60,000 bases of DNA from NCBI GenBank assembly GCA_014529385.2, contig CM043971.1, positions 84,797,340 through 84,857,339 of the forward strand, in the 5' to 3' direction. Positions 10,630-21,680 of the stretch are shown here, one piece after another; positions within the stretch are counted from its first letter, which is position 1; the number at the start of each line of letters is the position of its first letter. Origin of the DNA: Adiantum capillus-veneris. Its lineage: Eukaryota; Streptophyta; Polypodiopsida; Polypodiales; Pteridaceae. Position numbers and translations under genes: made by a program. The notes beneath the pieces are model-generated. The model was not told the DNA's origin and did not search any database. It saw only the letters and a program-made list of their open reading frames with translations.

Positions 10630-11340
10630 TTGCCATTGGTGGAGTATGCATACAATAATACAATGCATTCATCAACTGGCAAGGCACCTTTTGAGATAGT
10701 TGAAGGTGGCAAGAAAGTTCCTCCCATACTGCATACAAAGGACAAGATATTTGAAGCAGATAAGTATGTTCAGGACATGGATGAAATGTACAAGAAGGTC
10801 AAAGTGGCCTTAGAAAAGACTCAGGCAAAGCAAAAGAAAGCAGCTGATCGTCACCGTTGTGAAGTGGTATTTTCACTTGGTGATTGGGTGCTTCTACGCT
10901 TTGAAAAGGCAAGGTTAAAGAAGATGAAGGGCAAGGAAAGACTGTTTCCAAAGCTCAGCATGCGTTACTATGGGCCTTTTCAAGTATGTGACATAATCAA
11001 TGATGTTGCATATAGGCTGAAATTGCCTGAGAGTTGGAAGATTCACAATGCGTTTCATGTGAGTCTTCTCAGACCTCATGTGGGTGATGTGTCAGAGGAT
11101 ATGCCAGTTGATGATCAGCCGGAAGTCGAGGAACTTGACGAGATCTTGGTCCTGGAACAGATCTTGGCACATAAAGAAAGAAAAGTGAAAGGCAAGGTTG
11201 CTAGGCGTTACTTGGTGAAGTTCAGAAACTATCCACCAATGGATGCTAAGTGGATGGAAGAAGGTGAACTTGCAGAGTCACCAACTGTGTTATCACTTTA
11301 CCTTGAAGCCTTCGATTTGCAACCTACCTTGACCCCTTGA
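10630..11340 (+). pseudogene. Element B integrase C-terminus with chromodomain
   Basis: A 236-residue open stretch: 'EYAYNNTMHSSTGKAPFEI' (end of core), a long basic helical linker, 'LGDWVLLRFEKARLKKMKGK', the GPF/Y module 'MRYYGPFQVCDIINDVAYRL', 'IHNAFHVSLLRPH', an acidic hinge, and a chromodomain at about 175-230 with 'RRYLVKFRNYPPMDAKWMEE'. The aromatic and acidic positions typical of chromodomains are present. The frame ends in TGA at 11338-11340, the natural end of pol. Confidence 0.9.
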
Positions 11341-11913
11341 GTTTCAAAGCTACATGGATTGTCAGTGTGACAATGGCTTCTGAAAGAAATGATGTACATG
11401 GTATTTAAAGTGAGCTCAAATCAAGTACATCTTACATGAATGTTAGAGCTGTACAGATTGTCAGTTTGGCAATTGCTCTTACGGAATGTCCAAAAGTGTG
11501 GTTAGTGCTATAGAAGTGAGTATTTCTTGTCAGTTTGTCAAGGATGCAGTAATTGCTTCTATTAAAGGGTACATGTGTAACTGCATTCTTAAACTGTCGG
11601 TTTGGGTATGCTCGAAAGTGTTACTGGATCCAACGTGTGCTAAAAGACAGTGGCCAAATGCGTAGCTACCATTTTGTCATTGGAAAGTTAATGACTCAAA
11701 GCAATGGCAGAGTGCGAAGCTACCACTATGTCATTGGGACATGGTTCACATGCAGGCAATACATGTGTCGACGAGGTGTTGAATACACCAGGGTTGACAA
11801 TGAGCATGTATGTGTCGTACATGTGTCGACAGGTGTTGAATACACCAGTGTTGAATGTGAGCATGTACGACATAGATGCAAACGAGGACGTTTGAGATTT
11901 CAAGAAGGGGGTA
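11341..11913 (+). repeat. Element B 3' region with degenerate tandem repeats and purine tract
   Basis: The noncoding tail contains several imperfect repeats. A 'gtcagtttg...caattgct' phrase recurs at about 11360, 11458 and 11528. A 'gcgtagctaccattttgtcattgg' type unit recurs at about 11660 and 11715. A 'gtcgacaggtgttgaatac' type unit recurs at about 11766 and 11823. A polypurine tract, AAGAAGGGGGTA (11902-11913), directly precedes the 3' LTR and would prime plus-strand synthesis. Confidence 0.75.
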
Positions 11914-13236
11914 TGTCACCAGCGTGTGACTACTATCTATCCTTTTTGTTGATTTCTTTCTTATTATTTATTCATTTTCACTTTTTGGAAACACCCCTCG
12001 GGAAATCTAACTGCCCTGCATTGCATAGCTAGTGTTGAACTGTTGAGACGGAGTCCAAGCTTGAGGGCAAGAGAGCACTAAGGTTGGACAAGGACTATGG
12101 TTAGCCAAAGCGGGGTCATTGACTAGCCAAAGTGGAATCCTTTGCTACAGAGGCTACATTTAGTTCTTGGTGTGGCTGCAGTGTACAAAGAGGGTTAGAT
12201 GACCTAGAAAGATACAATGGCAGCATCTCCTAAAATTTAGGGAACTGCTATTTTGGGACTTGAAAATGTGTTCGCCTCATTACCTCCGGAATGACAAGGG
12301 GAACATTTTATTACTCTGCCGTGAAGTCAACTGAGCAACCGGTCGGGAGATTTTTAGGCGGCAACCCCGAAACGGGAAATAGCCTGTAAATGTGCCAAGT
12401 GGCACATTTCTGTGCACTTTTCTCATGTAGGAAAAAGTGGCGCTGATTTTAGGAGAAGGGAGGCTCATTTTCAGTCTGTCACAGGTTGAGAGCTATGGAG
12501 TGCTTCCTTTCCCTCTTATGTACAGTGCGATGCCAGGAGTGATGCCTTGCACGCTACGCACTGTCCTCTCTCTCCCCTATGGTAGTATGTTATGCCCCTC
12601 TAGTGGGCTTTTCAATTGACCAATGTACAGTTGTGTGGGTTCATGCGCGATTGCCAAGGCAAGAGCCTCTTGCACAGGTACTGGATTAGCTAGCGGCTAA
12701 TCCCCCGCAGGTAAGTACAGGTGATTCGGAGAGGTTTTACGTGCGAAATCTCGTCCGATTCAAAGGGCAAGTAGCCCTACAGGTGCGGGAGCTCGAGGAC
12801 TTGCTACGGATGGGACCGGCACGCAAAACGGAGCCCGAAACAGTGAATTACAGCCTGCTGTGTATTTTTGCAGGTTTAGAGTTTTGGCCCTAAACGGACC
12901 CTAATACCCCCAGGAGGTTCGGGGACGCCAAGGGACCGCTGTATAGGTGATCTGGCGCATTTTCGGGGCAGAAAACAGAGAATTCAGCGTGCTGCAGATT
13001 CTCGCCAGGTTTTGCAAAGTGTCCGTATGCGTCGGGAAAGTCATCTAATGCGTGGGAATACTGACTGTGAAGGGTCCTAGTACAGTTATGTTGCCGAAAT
13101 CAGGCTAGAATAGTTGAAATTCACACAAGGTTGTGCGGGGCAGCTTGTAGGGAACCACAACGTTTATTCCCTCTTTTAAAGAATAAAGAAATACCGAAAG
13201 GGGCGCCTATTTAGGGGCCAATCTGGTGTCGGTCTT
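11914..13236 (+). repeat. 3' LTR of element B, left part
   Basis: It begins TGTCACCAGC and aligns with the 5' LTR up to GGTGTCGGTCTT at 13236. There element C is inserted. The missing 3' part of the LTR resumes at 26879. Confidence 0.93.
13232..13236. repeat. Target-site duplication (left) of element C: GTCTT
   Basis: GTCTT precedes the C start TGTAGACGG. The same five bases stand at 26879-26883 after the C end CCAATTCCA. The intact 5' LTR of B (around 6013) has GTCTT once, which proves the duplication. Confidence 0.93.
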
Positions 13237-13715
13237 TGTAGACGGCTGGATAGTTCACTGTGTGGGAACGTCTTCTTAGGAGATGGGCAGCGAATTACTT
13301 AGTAGTTACTATGGTAATTACTACAGTAAACCCGAAGTGTATAAATAGGGCCCATTACATTGTAATCGGGTTGGCAATTGTTATCATTTGGGTTAGCGCC
13401 TTGGCTACACTTGTACTTGAGAATCATTGGCAGTATTGTTGGCTGTACTCTCTCTTTGTAAATCATATTCGCTGTAATCTTGATCTGTAATTCTAATCAT
13501 GGCATATATTCCAGCTACACTTACTTTTCGTCCAGTCTTCTGAATCTGAACCTAAACCTTATTTCGAGTACATAAGTCTGATTCTTATTTCAGTATCCAA
13601 ATTTCAGTTTAGTTTTTGATTCTTGTCCAGTCTACTGTCTGAAATCTTCCTACACTAGTAGCTGAAATCTTCTAACACTCGAATTAGCTGTCTTAAGAGA
13701 TCAGCTCCAATTCCA
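13237..13715 (+). repeat. Left LTR of element C
   Basis: 479 bases, TGTAGACGG...CCAATTCCA. It contains TATAAATA at 13340-13347. The first half after about 13291 is almost identical to the right LTR. The second half is clearly diverged. Confidence 0.92.
13340..13347 (+). promoter_or_regulatory. TATA box of element C left LTR
   Basis: TATAAATAGGG lies about 100 bases into the LTR and is conserved in the right LTR at 26503-26510. It is the likely start site signal for genomic RNA of this family. Confidence 0.7.
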
Positions 13716-13716
13716 T

Positions 13717-13733
13717 TTTGGCGATCACGGTAG
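13717..13733 (+). promoter_or_regulatory. Primer-binding site candidate, element C (forward copy)
   Basis: TTTGGCGATCACGGTAG follows the LTR end at 13715. A TGG start directly after ...CCA is expected for a tRNA-primed site. The tRNA was not identified. The mirror copy stands at about 26437-26454 on the minus strand. Confidence 0.55.
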
Positions 13734-13789
13734 CACGGGCTAAAGCTCGTTGACTGGAAGATTCTTCTCCCAGTTGGAAGTTTTCAGCA

Positions 13790-14673
13790 ATGGCACCAAA
13801 ATCCAGTTGTGGCCGAAAATCCACCATTCGTGTTGACTCCATTCCTGAGGAGTCAGGAAGAGAGTCTGACTCCAAGCAAGAGAAGATGACTGACACTGAG
13901 GCTCAAGAGAAGTATAGTCAGGCTGATGAGGCGCAGGACTCACAGCACTCCAGTCATTCTCGACAGAACGGGAAGCACGGAAAGCCAAGAGTTCCAAGAG
14001 TTCTCGGTCCCGGCAGAGAGATGAGGATACCAAGGGAAGTAAAGGTAGTCACCGTACTTCTAGTAGATAAACCAAAGAAGACACTGACACTGAGACAGAG
14101 ATAGAGATTGATTGGGATGCTGACACTGACAATTGCAAGAAGACTCCCAAGCGTCATTCTAAATCCAAGAAGAGAAGTGGCAGGATCAGTATTAATTGGA
14201 ATGATTACACAGCTTCCCTGAAGATTTCTTTTCCAATATTCAAGGGAGGGAAGAAGGATGATCCAGATGTTCACATACAGGCTTTCGAGTAGTATGTTGA
14301 ACCGAAAAATATTGATGAAGATGATTAGGGGGAATATTTTCCACAAACCTTGAAGGAGGCAGCGAGGAAATGGTATGACCATTATCTTGCCTGCCAGCTC
14401 AGATCATACAACAAATTGCTTAAAGCCTTCAGGTTGGAATATTCCGACAATAGAGGGGACGAAGATATTCTCTGTGAACTAGATAAGATCAAACAGAGAA
14501 ATTTATCAGTCCGCAGTTATGTGGAAAAGATCAAGGAGCGAACCAGGCAGTTTTTACAGGAACCACCATCTGAGAAGAGGTTGAAGGCATGGTTCCTGAA
14601 TGGGTTCAGAAGCAAAAGGCTTAGGGAACAAGAGGTACCAGCCCCTACCAAGAAATTCAATGATCTGGTCTAA
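13790..14673 (+). pseudogene. Element C forward copy: gag, first part
   Basis: It starts at ATG 13790 ('MAPKSSCGRKSTIRVD'), the same start as the minus-strand copy at 26378. A 10-base deletion near 13963, relative to that copy, breaks the frame. Further on, stops at 14290 (CAG to TAG) and 14326 (TGG to TAG) interrupt the capsid region. The capsid reads 'EEDILCELDKIKQRNLSVRS'-like sequence (exactly 'DEDILCELDKIKQRNLSVRS') and 'RLKAWFLNGFRSKRLREQ', typical of Gypsy capsid. A TAA at 14671 is shared with the other copy. Confidence 0.85.
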
Positions 14674-15516
14674 AGGGCATTAAAGCTGAAACAGCAGGCC
14701 AAGAAGGAAAAGAGCCACAAGAAGCGAAGGACCAGTAGCAGTAGCTTTGATACTGAAAGTTCTGATTCCAGTGAGATGTTCAGTAGCTCCGAGAGCAGCT
14801 CTAATGAACGGGCTAAGGAGAAATCAAAGAAGGGATCCTGGACCAAGAAAATTGAAGAAATGGCTAGACAGATTGCCGAAATTAGCCACACAAGACAACC
14901 AGTTCGGAAGATGGAGACTTGGTGTTCCAAATGCAAATCCAAGGACCATATCTCTAATGAATGTCCACAATGTACCTACTGTAAGGCTTTCGGTCATCTA
15001 TGGAACAATTGTGGCATCAGAATCCACCACTTTAAGAAAGGCAAAGATGTGTCAGTGGTTGCCTACACTGAACCAGTGAAGGTAGAACCAGTCAAGGTAG
15101 CTCAAGAGGAGCGACTAGGTACCGGTGGTACTGGTCAGGGACGTGGCCGATTCCAACCAGGTATGGGCAGAGGTAGAGGACGAGGCAACTTCCAGAATAG
15201 GAGCATGAATTGCTACACTTGTGGGAAGTATGGCCATTTTGCAGCCCAATGCCCAGATGCACCTGCAACTACTACTACTGAGGCTAGGGCACCAGAGCCA
15301 GTCCCAGTCAGGGTAGTTACTAGAAGCAAGGGTGTAGTCATTGAAGAAATCCCAGACACTTCAGAAGCAACAGTCAATCGTAACAGCAGCAAGTGGGCTC
15401 AACAAAGAGAAATTTGGAAGGCCAAAGGTAAAGAAAAGGTGGTAGATGAGTGGCAAGAGCAGAGGGAACTAGCGGCTAAAATCATGGAGGATTTAGCCAA
15501 GAAGCTGCCAGAGTAG
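14674..15516 (+). pseudogene. Element C forward copy: nucleocapsid with three zinc knuckles
   Basis: The Ser/Lys-rich start is followed by three C-x2-C-x4-H-x4-C zinc knuckles: 'CSKCKSKDHISNEC' (14923-14964), 'CTYCKAFGHLWNNC' (14971-15012) and 'CYTCGKYGHFAAQC' (15211-15252). An Arg/Gly-rich RNA-binding stretch (about 15120-15200) lies between the second and third. All ligands are intact. The frame ends at TAG 15514, where the other copy has CGG. Confidence 0.88.
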
Positions 15517-16395
15517 CCAGAAAGTTCCGAAGCTAGAGTCATTTAGAGGATACCAGCCTAATCGACTGATAAAGATCAGTCAGTACCGGCCATAACTGAG
15601 ACCATGTTGGCTATGGTACATGGACTAGCTGATGAACTGGGAGTGGATGGAAAGAGTGGAAGCATTGCAAAAGAGGAATGGCAGTGTGAAGATACCAGTT
15701 CTTCAAGCTTTGACAATCAATATGACCAAGAGAGAGAAGAAATTCATGTGAAAATTTGTGATAGAATTCAGAAGCTGACTGTAGAGCTGGAGGATATTCG
15801 AAAAACCTTGCCTGAGGTGGCCAACTTTATTAAACAGCGCAGGAAAGCTGAGGCAGAGGCCAGAACAGTGGACCTGACGGCCGTCCGAGATGATGAAGTT
15901 CCACTTATTCAGGTGGACTACAAGGTTAGGAAGCAGTGGGAACCTCTCTCAAGTGTTATCCTGGATGAAGGAGCAGGAGTCAACATAATGGGAGTCAATC
16001 TTCAGCAAAGAATGGGTATCACTAATATGAAACCAGCACCATTCAAAGTACGAATGGCAGATCATAGAGTCGTACAGGCGATGGGTATGATTGAAAATAT
16101 GCAGATAAGAGTTGGGAGGGAGAAATTCAAAACCAGTTTCCTAGTCCTGGATGTGCAAGGGGCCTATGGGACGCTACTAGGACGCACATGGTTGAGAACA
16201 ACACATGTTGTTCATGACTATGCAAGCCAAACATTAACCATAAAAGGGGCCAGTGGCAGAATCCAAATCCAGACAAACAATACTAGGAGCTGGAGAAAGG
16301 AACTGAGGCCGAAGGAGTTATGTCAGAAGTACAGGGCCAAGAAGATCGAGCGAATGCTATCGGCCATGAACATATTCCCTTTTGGCAGAGATTGA
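15517..16395 (+). pseudogene. Element C forward copy: protease region
   Basis: Stops at 15544 and 15559 (CAG and CAA in the minus-strand copy) precede an open frame at 15604-16395. The aspartic protease has 'SSVILDEGAGVNIMGVNL'. The catalytic motif D-E-G-A differs from D-G-G-A in the other copy. The second half is 'GAYGTLLGRTWLR'. An acidic/coiled segment (about residues 45-95) precedes it. The replaced residue after the catalytic Asp makes activity doubtful. Confidence 0.83.
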
Positions 16396-16950
16396 CTTGA
16401 ATGCAGTCTTGCTGAATAAAGAGTAGGCTGACAAGCAGAAGAGACAATTCCCTGATCAGTTTATTGAAGTCAATACAGGGGAAAGAACAGTTCAGCTAAC
16501 TAGAAGGATGGTGGAACCAGCTGATACTGGTATAGTAGAGGAACCAGTATGTTCTGAAGAGTACCCAGTGGATCAGAATACTGATTCAGAATTGAATGGA
16601 CCATCCTGGGATTACGTTGAAGAATCGACCAAACGAAAAGGAGGCGGGCCAACTGGTTGCTTCCAGACGACCAAGAAGTGGAAGAGTGGAACCTAGGATC
16701 GGAGGATAATCCTAGGATGATCAAGGTCAACAAGCACCTCAACCCGGCAATGAAGGAGAAGGCACGGAAAATGTTCCAGAACTATAAAGATGTGTCTGCC
16801 TGGGAATATACAGATCTGAAGGGAGTAGATCCTGAAGTATGTTAGCACTGAATACCGCTGAAACTAGATGCGAGGCTAGTACGATTGCAAAGATACCGGA
16901 TGAACCCGAACTATGCAAAGAAGGTCAAGGAGGAGATTGATAATCTTCTC
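16396..16950 (+). pseudogene. Element C forward copy: protease-RT linker and RT start, truncated
   Basis: It matches the minus-strand copy (about 23770-23225) in several frames, including 'NPRMIKVNKHLNPAMKEKAR' and the beginning of RT up to the bases coding 'KKVKEEIDNLL'. At about 16950 the match stops in 'gataatcttctc', well before any RT catalytic motif. Foreign sequence follows: the far end of the inverted copy. The forward copy therefore has no RT, RNase H or integrase. Confidence 0.85.
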
Positions 16951-19900
16951 ATGGAACTACCCAATATCCTTCCATTAGACCGTCTCCCGTTTGCCCTTTG
17001 ACTTGGAGGGTGCCTGAGAAGTCCCAGTACTAGCATTCTCCTTCTGAATCAGTCGGTAAATGGCCTCCTGCTCAAGCTGATCCTGTCTGTCGGTGGTCAT
17101 CTCTACTTAATAAGGCGTGAGGTAATGGTAGGTTTTGGTGTCAGGATCATAGAGTGTACGCCTACCCTTGCTAATTCTGGTTGTGGCTAGCTTATGACAA
17201 TTCGAAGCAGTATGGTTCCATCCTTCTGGAAGAGGCTGATTAGTTTTGACTCTAGCTTCGAAAAGAATCTCAACCATCTCTCTATACTGCGGTGCCAGAC
17301 CCGGCTTTGCTGCAATATCCTTTTCAAGAAATTTAGAAGATTCCACCGTAAGTTGTAGCAACTGATTAGTAATCCTGGTCAGACCTCTGATTCGAATCTT
17401 CCATTGGCCCATACACATCTGGATCCTATGCATCTCCTCTTTCAGTACCTGAATATCATTGATTTGGAGAGCATCATTGAACAACGTTTGCTAAGTCTTC
17501 CATTCCACAGTCGATCGCTCATACCAATTCTGAAGCTCATCAGTGATTTTGAAGTATGTAAGGCGATCAACTGGTTCTGGGTGTTGAGGATACAATGTTG
17601 AAAAGAATCTTGACAGCTCTTGTTTCTCTTGTTGGAAAAGCATACAAGAAAACTGGAGAATCATGCACGAATTCTAAAAAATTGAGAACAGCCTGGTTCT
17701 CTTGCTGCATCATCTTTCTGGTGATTCTCACTAGCTGGAACAATGTTCGGAGAGCAGTTGCCTGTGCTCCGACTGACATTCTAGTCTGAGGTCCTTTGCT
17801 AGTGGCTGTCTGGTCCTCAAGAATGGCTTTGACTCTCTGATCCAAAACTCCTCTGGCAGTTTGCATTTGCACCAAAACTTCGTTTAGTTGTTCCCTAACA
17901 TCCTTCATACATCTGTAAGTTGGTCTGTTACCTAGCAGAAGTTCTAGTTCCAGGGTAAGGGAGCGACAATCTGCAGTAGACTGCCTTTGCAAGTGTGGGT
18001 TTGTCACTCTCTCGTCCGCAGTGAGTATCCATTCTGGAACTCGTTCCAGCAGTTGGACTGTACTGGGATGCGCAGGTAAACGGGAAGCTTCTTTATCATG
18101 GAAAGCTGCTAATTTTCAATGTTCCACCATTTCCCTGGCTCCAACATATAGCCTTTGAAATCTTTCCAAATCAGACAGGAGATCATCATTCTCCAGATAC
18201 TGTTTGGTTATGGAGGCCTGTTGATGTCTCAATTGCCTATTCAGGGTAATAAGCTGCAGTGAATGTTGATGATTAGCAACTGATCTCTCATCCTACACTT
18301 TCATTTTCCCTTTAACATCCTTGCTGAGCTGGGACTGATCAGCTGGCCGATTCCCAGTGTGATTGGACTGTTGCTCTTCGGTCTGCTGGTTACCCGACTG
18401 GTGTCCATTCTGTCCTTCTTGCTGGCCCTCATTCTGGCTTGGTTGGTCTGGCTGTGAGTGGCTTCCTTGAGTTGGCCCTGTACCACCAGTACCAGGTCCT
18501 GGAGGTGGAGATGGTGGTGGGGCATCATCATCATCATTTGTATGCTTTGCTTCTTGATCATCCTCCTTCTTATCAGCTCCATCCTCCTTGTCTTCTTCTG
18601 TCTCATCCGGAGAAGTCTGTTGCTCAATATAATCTAATATAGCTTGATTCATCAGAGCAGTATTATATTCAGTTACCTTGTCTTGCAAATCACTCTGCAT
18701 ACTTTCCATCAAGGACTTCAAATTCTTTAATCGAAAACAGCATTGCCTGTTGGATTTAGAATTTCAGCCAAGCTGCTATAGATGTATCTTTCAGTCAGAG
18801 AAGCCTTCAGTGCTGTATGGTGAATGAACAGGTTGTTGAATTCCACCCGCTTCATTTTGAGCATTGTTTCAGTCCGTTCTGCAGCTCTCAGTGCTTCATT
18901 TCGTTGATTCTTGATGATCATTATCTCAGATTCAGCCTTAGCTAGCTTCTTGTTTAACAACTCATTAACCCTTTCTGAATGAGCTTCCAGTACCCTGTGT
19001 TGTATGTTCTGCTCTTCCCGGGCTTTCTGGAGCTTTTCAATCTGATCTTCCGTCTCCTTCAAGTCAGCTTTAAGCTTTTTCACTTCATCTTCTGATCCAG
19101 CAGCCTCCATCAATTGTCCCATACAATTGACAATGGTATTCCAAGAAGACTGTATGAGGACTGAACATCTGTCTTTAACTGTAGCTGGATCAGAATCAGT
19201 AGGCTCATATATTGTCACTGGAGCTATGTAGGGTAAAGTTGCATAATCAACTTTGCGTAGCAGAAGATGCCCTTTCAATTGATGAGTTTGCATTTGCTGC
19301 AACTTGTCTTGTTTTACCAGGTGCAGAATGTGTTCAGTATTTGGAGTAGGAACTCCACCTGGCAGAGTCGAAGAAGTTGGACCTTTGCCTTTGTCCACGT
19401 GGCTCTTACCTTTGTCCATTGACTGGTCTGCTATCTTCTCAGAAGTGGCTGGCTTGGCCTGATCTTTTCCAGAACCAGTAGCAACTTCACTTTGTGCTAC
19501 TGATTGGCTAGGCACAGTCTTCTGAGCAGATTGCTGCTCTGTCTGGCTCACTACAGCTTTCTCAGTATTCACTGTCTTGACCTGGCTTTCTATCTGCCTC
19601 AAAAACTCACTGCTCTTTGTCAGTGTAGTCTTTGGCTTCTTTGAACTGCCAGCCTGTTCTGCAGTTGCTTTTCTTTTCAGGTCTGTTGAAGTAGTCTGAC
19701 TGTCCGTTGCCTCGTCGTCTGAGGACAGCTCAATGTTCTTAGGCTCAGAAATTGGCTTCTCACTCCAAGCCTTTTTTACATGCTCATGAGCATCTGCAGC
19801 AGTGGCCCAATACAGGAATTGCCAAACATACCAAGCTTTAAAAACATTTTGAGATTTTAGCTTGGCAGTTTGTTGGAGTACATTGTGCGAGAGGATTTGA

Positions 19901-20786
19901 CAAAGGTTAATAGGAACCTTTGGATCCAATATCTTGGCTAATAGCATAGCAAAAAGTTTTTCGGATACATACGTTGGGTTGTTTTTAAGGCTTACTGCTT
20001 CGGCTACAAACCTGTAAGCAGTGGAAGCTTCCAGTCCTGCTACTCGAACTCCTTGACCACTTGCCTTGTGCTTATATTTAGCCGCTTCATCCTCCTTCAG
20101 AGCTATACTTATCTGCTGTGGAGTTGCCATAGATGGCCTGGGCTCGTTGGGCATTCTGAATGCGAAAGCTATGGTCTCTGATGTCACCGACACCTTTCTA
20201 CCATTTACCATGGCACTGCCATCTTCAGCGTCGAAAGAATCAAGAACTTGCTTGATGATGTCTGCGTCAAAAGCAATTCTTGTAGCCTGCAACACAACTC
20301 GGAGATCCCATAGTTGTAGTAGAGTCATTGTTTGGTCAGTGAATACATAACGTTTGATTTTATTGTACGGTATGATGGGAAGGCTTGCCTTTGCAGCAAC
20401 AACTATGGCCTGGGTTTCCTCAAGAGACTCCTGCATCTTCTCTGAGCGTTTCCTTCTACCCATACACTGTGAAGACGATGACGATGAAACAGGCGAAGGA
20501 GAAGAAGACTTACTTGTCGTGTGAAAGCTGTACCCTGGTGTCGCTGGAAAGGCTAGCTGACATTCAGAGGTCGAGGTTTGCGGCTGTAGCGAAGAAACCT
20601 CGGAGCTTGGCGATGGCGAATGGTTAACAGGAGGAAAGCGTCGCGCAGGGGATTTGTGAGGAAAAATGCTAACTCTTCGACTGTTATACGTGTTCGCGCC
20701 ATAAAAGCTCCACCACTCGCCGTTCCTAGACTTGTGTGCGTCGCTGTTGTCGTGGCAGACATGCATTGGACAAGACTGCGACCCAT
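16951..20786 (-). pseudogene. Element C extra long ORF downstream of integrase (ORF3, about 1200 codons)
   Basis: On the minus strand after integrase lies one long coding region, now split by frame breaks. Its parts are 20766-18727 (679 residues open), 18721-18293, 18007-17567 and 17484-17107, with readable sequence to a probable final stop near 16985. Features in order: Ser/Pro-rich N-terminus; a globular region (residues about 110-340 of the first part) with 'VNGRKVSVTSETIAFAFRMP'; a low-complexity Ser/Lys/Gln stretch; a helical coiled-coil stretch (about 575-660); an Asp then Pro/Gly/Gln-rich segment; and further helices. An alternative start, 'MARTRITVEELAFFLTNP', lies in another frame near 20700. 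No enzyme motif, signal peptide or clear membrane segment is seen. Its position recalls the extra 3' ORFs of Athila/Tat-like elements. Function unknown. Confidence 0.7.
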
Positions 20787-20805
20787 CCTTGAGAAGACCT
20801 AGTCT

Positions 20806-21680
20806 ACCTCAAATGGTCCTGCCCAGGGCAATCTTCAGGTTTGGCTTCTTTGGACCCAATTTAGGCTGATATAGAAGCACCAAATCTCCTTTCTGAAATT
20901 CCCGAACTTTAATTCGGCGATCATGCCAGTGCTTCCTTCGTTGTTGAACAATTTCTTGTTCCAACATAGCCCGTTGCCTGAGTTCATCTAATTGCATCAG
21001 TTCATCTAGCCGTTTTTTAAGATTATGGTTGAAGTCTAAGCCATACTTCACAGCCATTCTCAGATTTGGGATTACAAACTCCATAGGAACTACAGCTTCA
21101 GTGCCATACACCATTCTGAATGGTGTCATTTCAGTAGTTACCTTATAAGCTGTCCTATAAGCCCATAGAGCAGTTTGAAGTTTCAAATCCACTGGTCTGG
21201 TTTCTTTTGCACCACCTTAGTGAGAATAGTCTTTATTGTCTTGTTGTTGCTTTCAACCTGTCCATTGTATCTGGGAGAGTAAGGAGTAGATTTCCGATGC
21301 TTGACTGAAAGCATATCCAATAGGATTTCCATAGTGTCATTAATAAAATGTGTTCCTTGATCGGTCACAATCTCTACTGGACATCCATATCGGCAGACAA
21401 TATTCTCAAATAGAAACCTTGCAGTTGACTTGCCTATGTTGTCAGGAAGAGCCTTAGCTTCAACCCACTTGGTTACGTAACAAGTAGCCATTACTATGTA
21501 CTTGTTCTTCCTGGGGGTAACCTTTTTAAAAGGTCCCATAAAATCTAGTCTCCATTTCATGAACACTCCCAATAGTTGTACTGGCATCAAAGGAGTCATA
21601 TCTGCAGTTGTTGGTCGACCCATTCTTTTGCATATATCACAAGTTTTACAAAAACTTCTGACATTAGCAATCAGTGTTTG
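20806..21680 (-). pseudogene. Element C inverted copy: integrase (frameshifted, C-terminus cut)
   Basis: The finger's second half 'FCKTCDICKRMG' follows a TGA at 21681. The core has 'WRLDFMGPFKKVTPRKNKYI' (first Asp), 'EIVTDQGTHFIND' (second Asp) and 'YSPRYNGQVESNNKTI' (Glu), so the DDE triad is intact. A one-base frameshift near 21185 joins 'KKPDQW' to 'DLKLQTALWAYRTAYK'. The C-terminal 'FQKGDLVLLYQPKLGPKK' follows, then a second frame break just before G-P-F-E-V-D and a stop. No chromodomain is present. Confidence 0.88.

Noticed and set aside
13716-16950. Forward gag copy as a separate nested element
   Set aside because: It has no LTRs or target duplication of its own and shares the left LTR and primer site of element C.
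18727-20766. 679-residue frame as an independent host gene
   Set aside because: It lies on the same strand directly after integrase, inside the bounds of element C, and continues as decayed frames. It is more simply the element's extra ORF.
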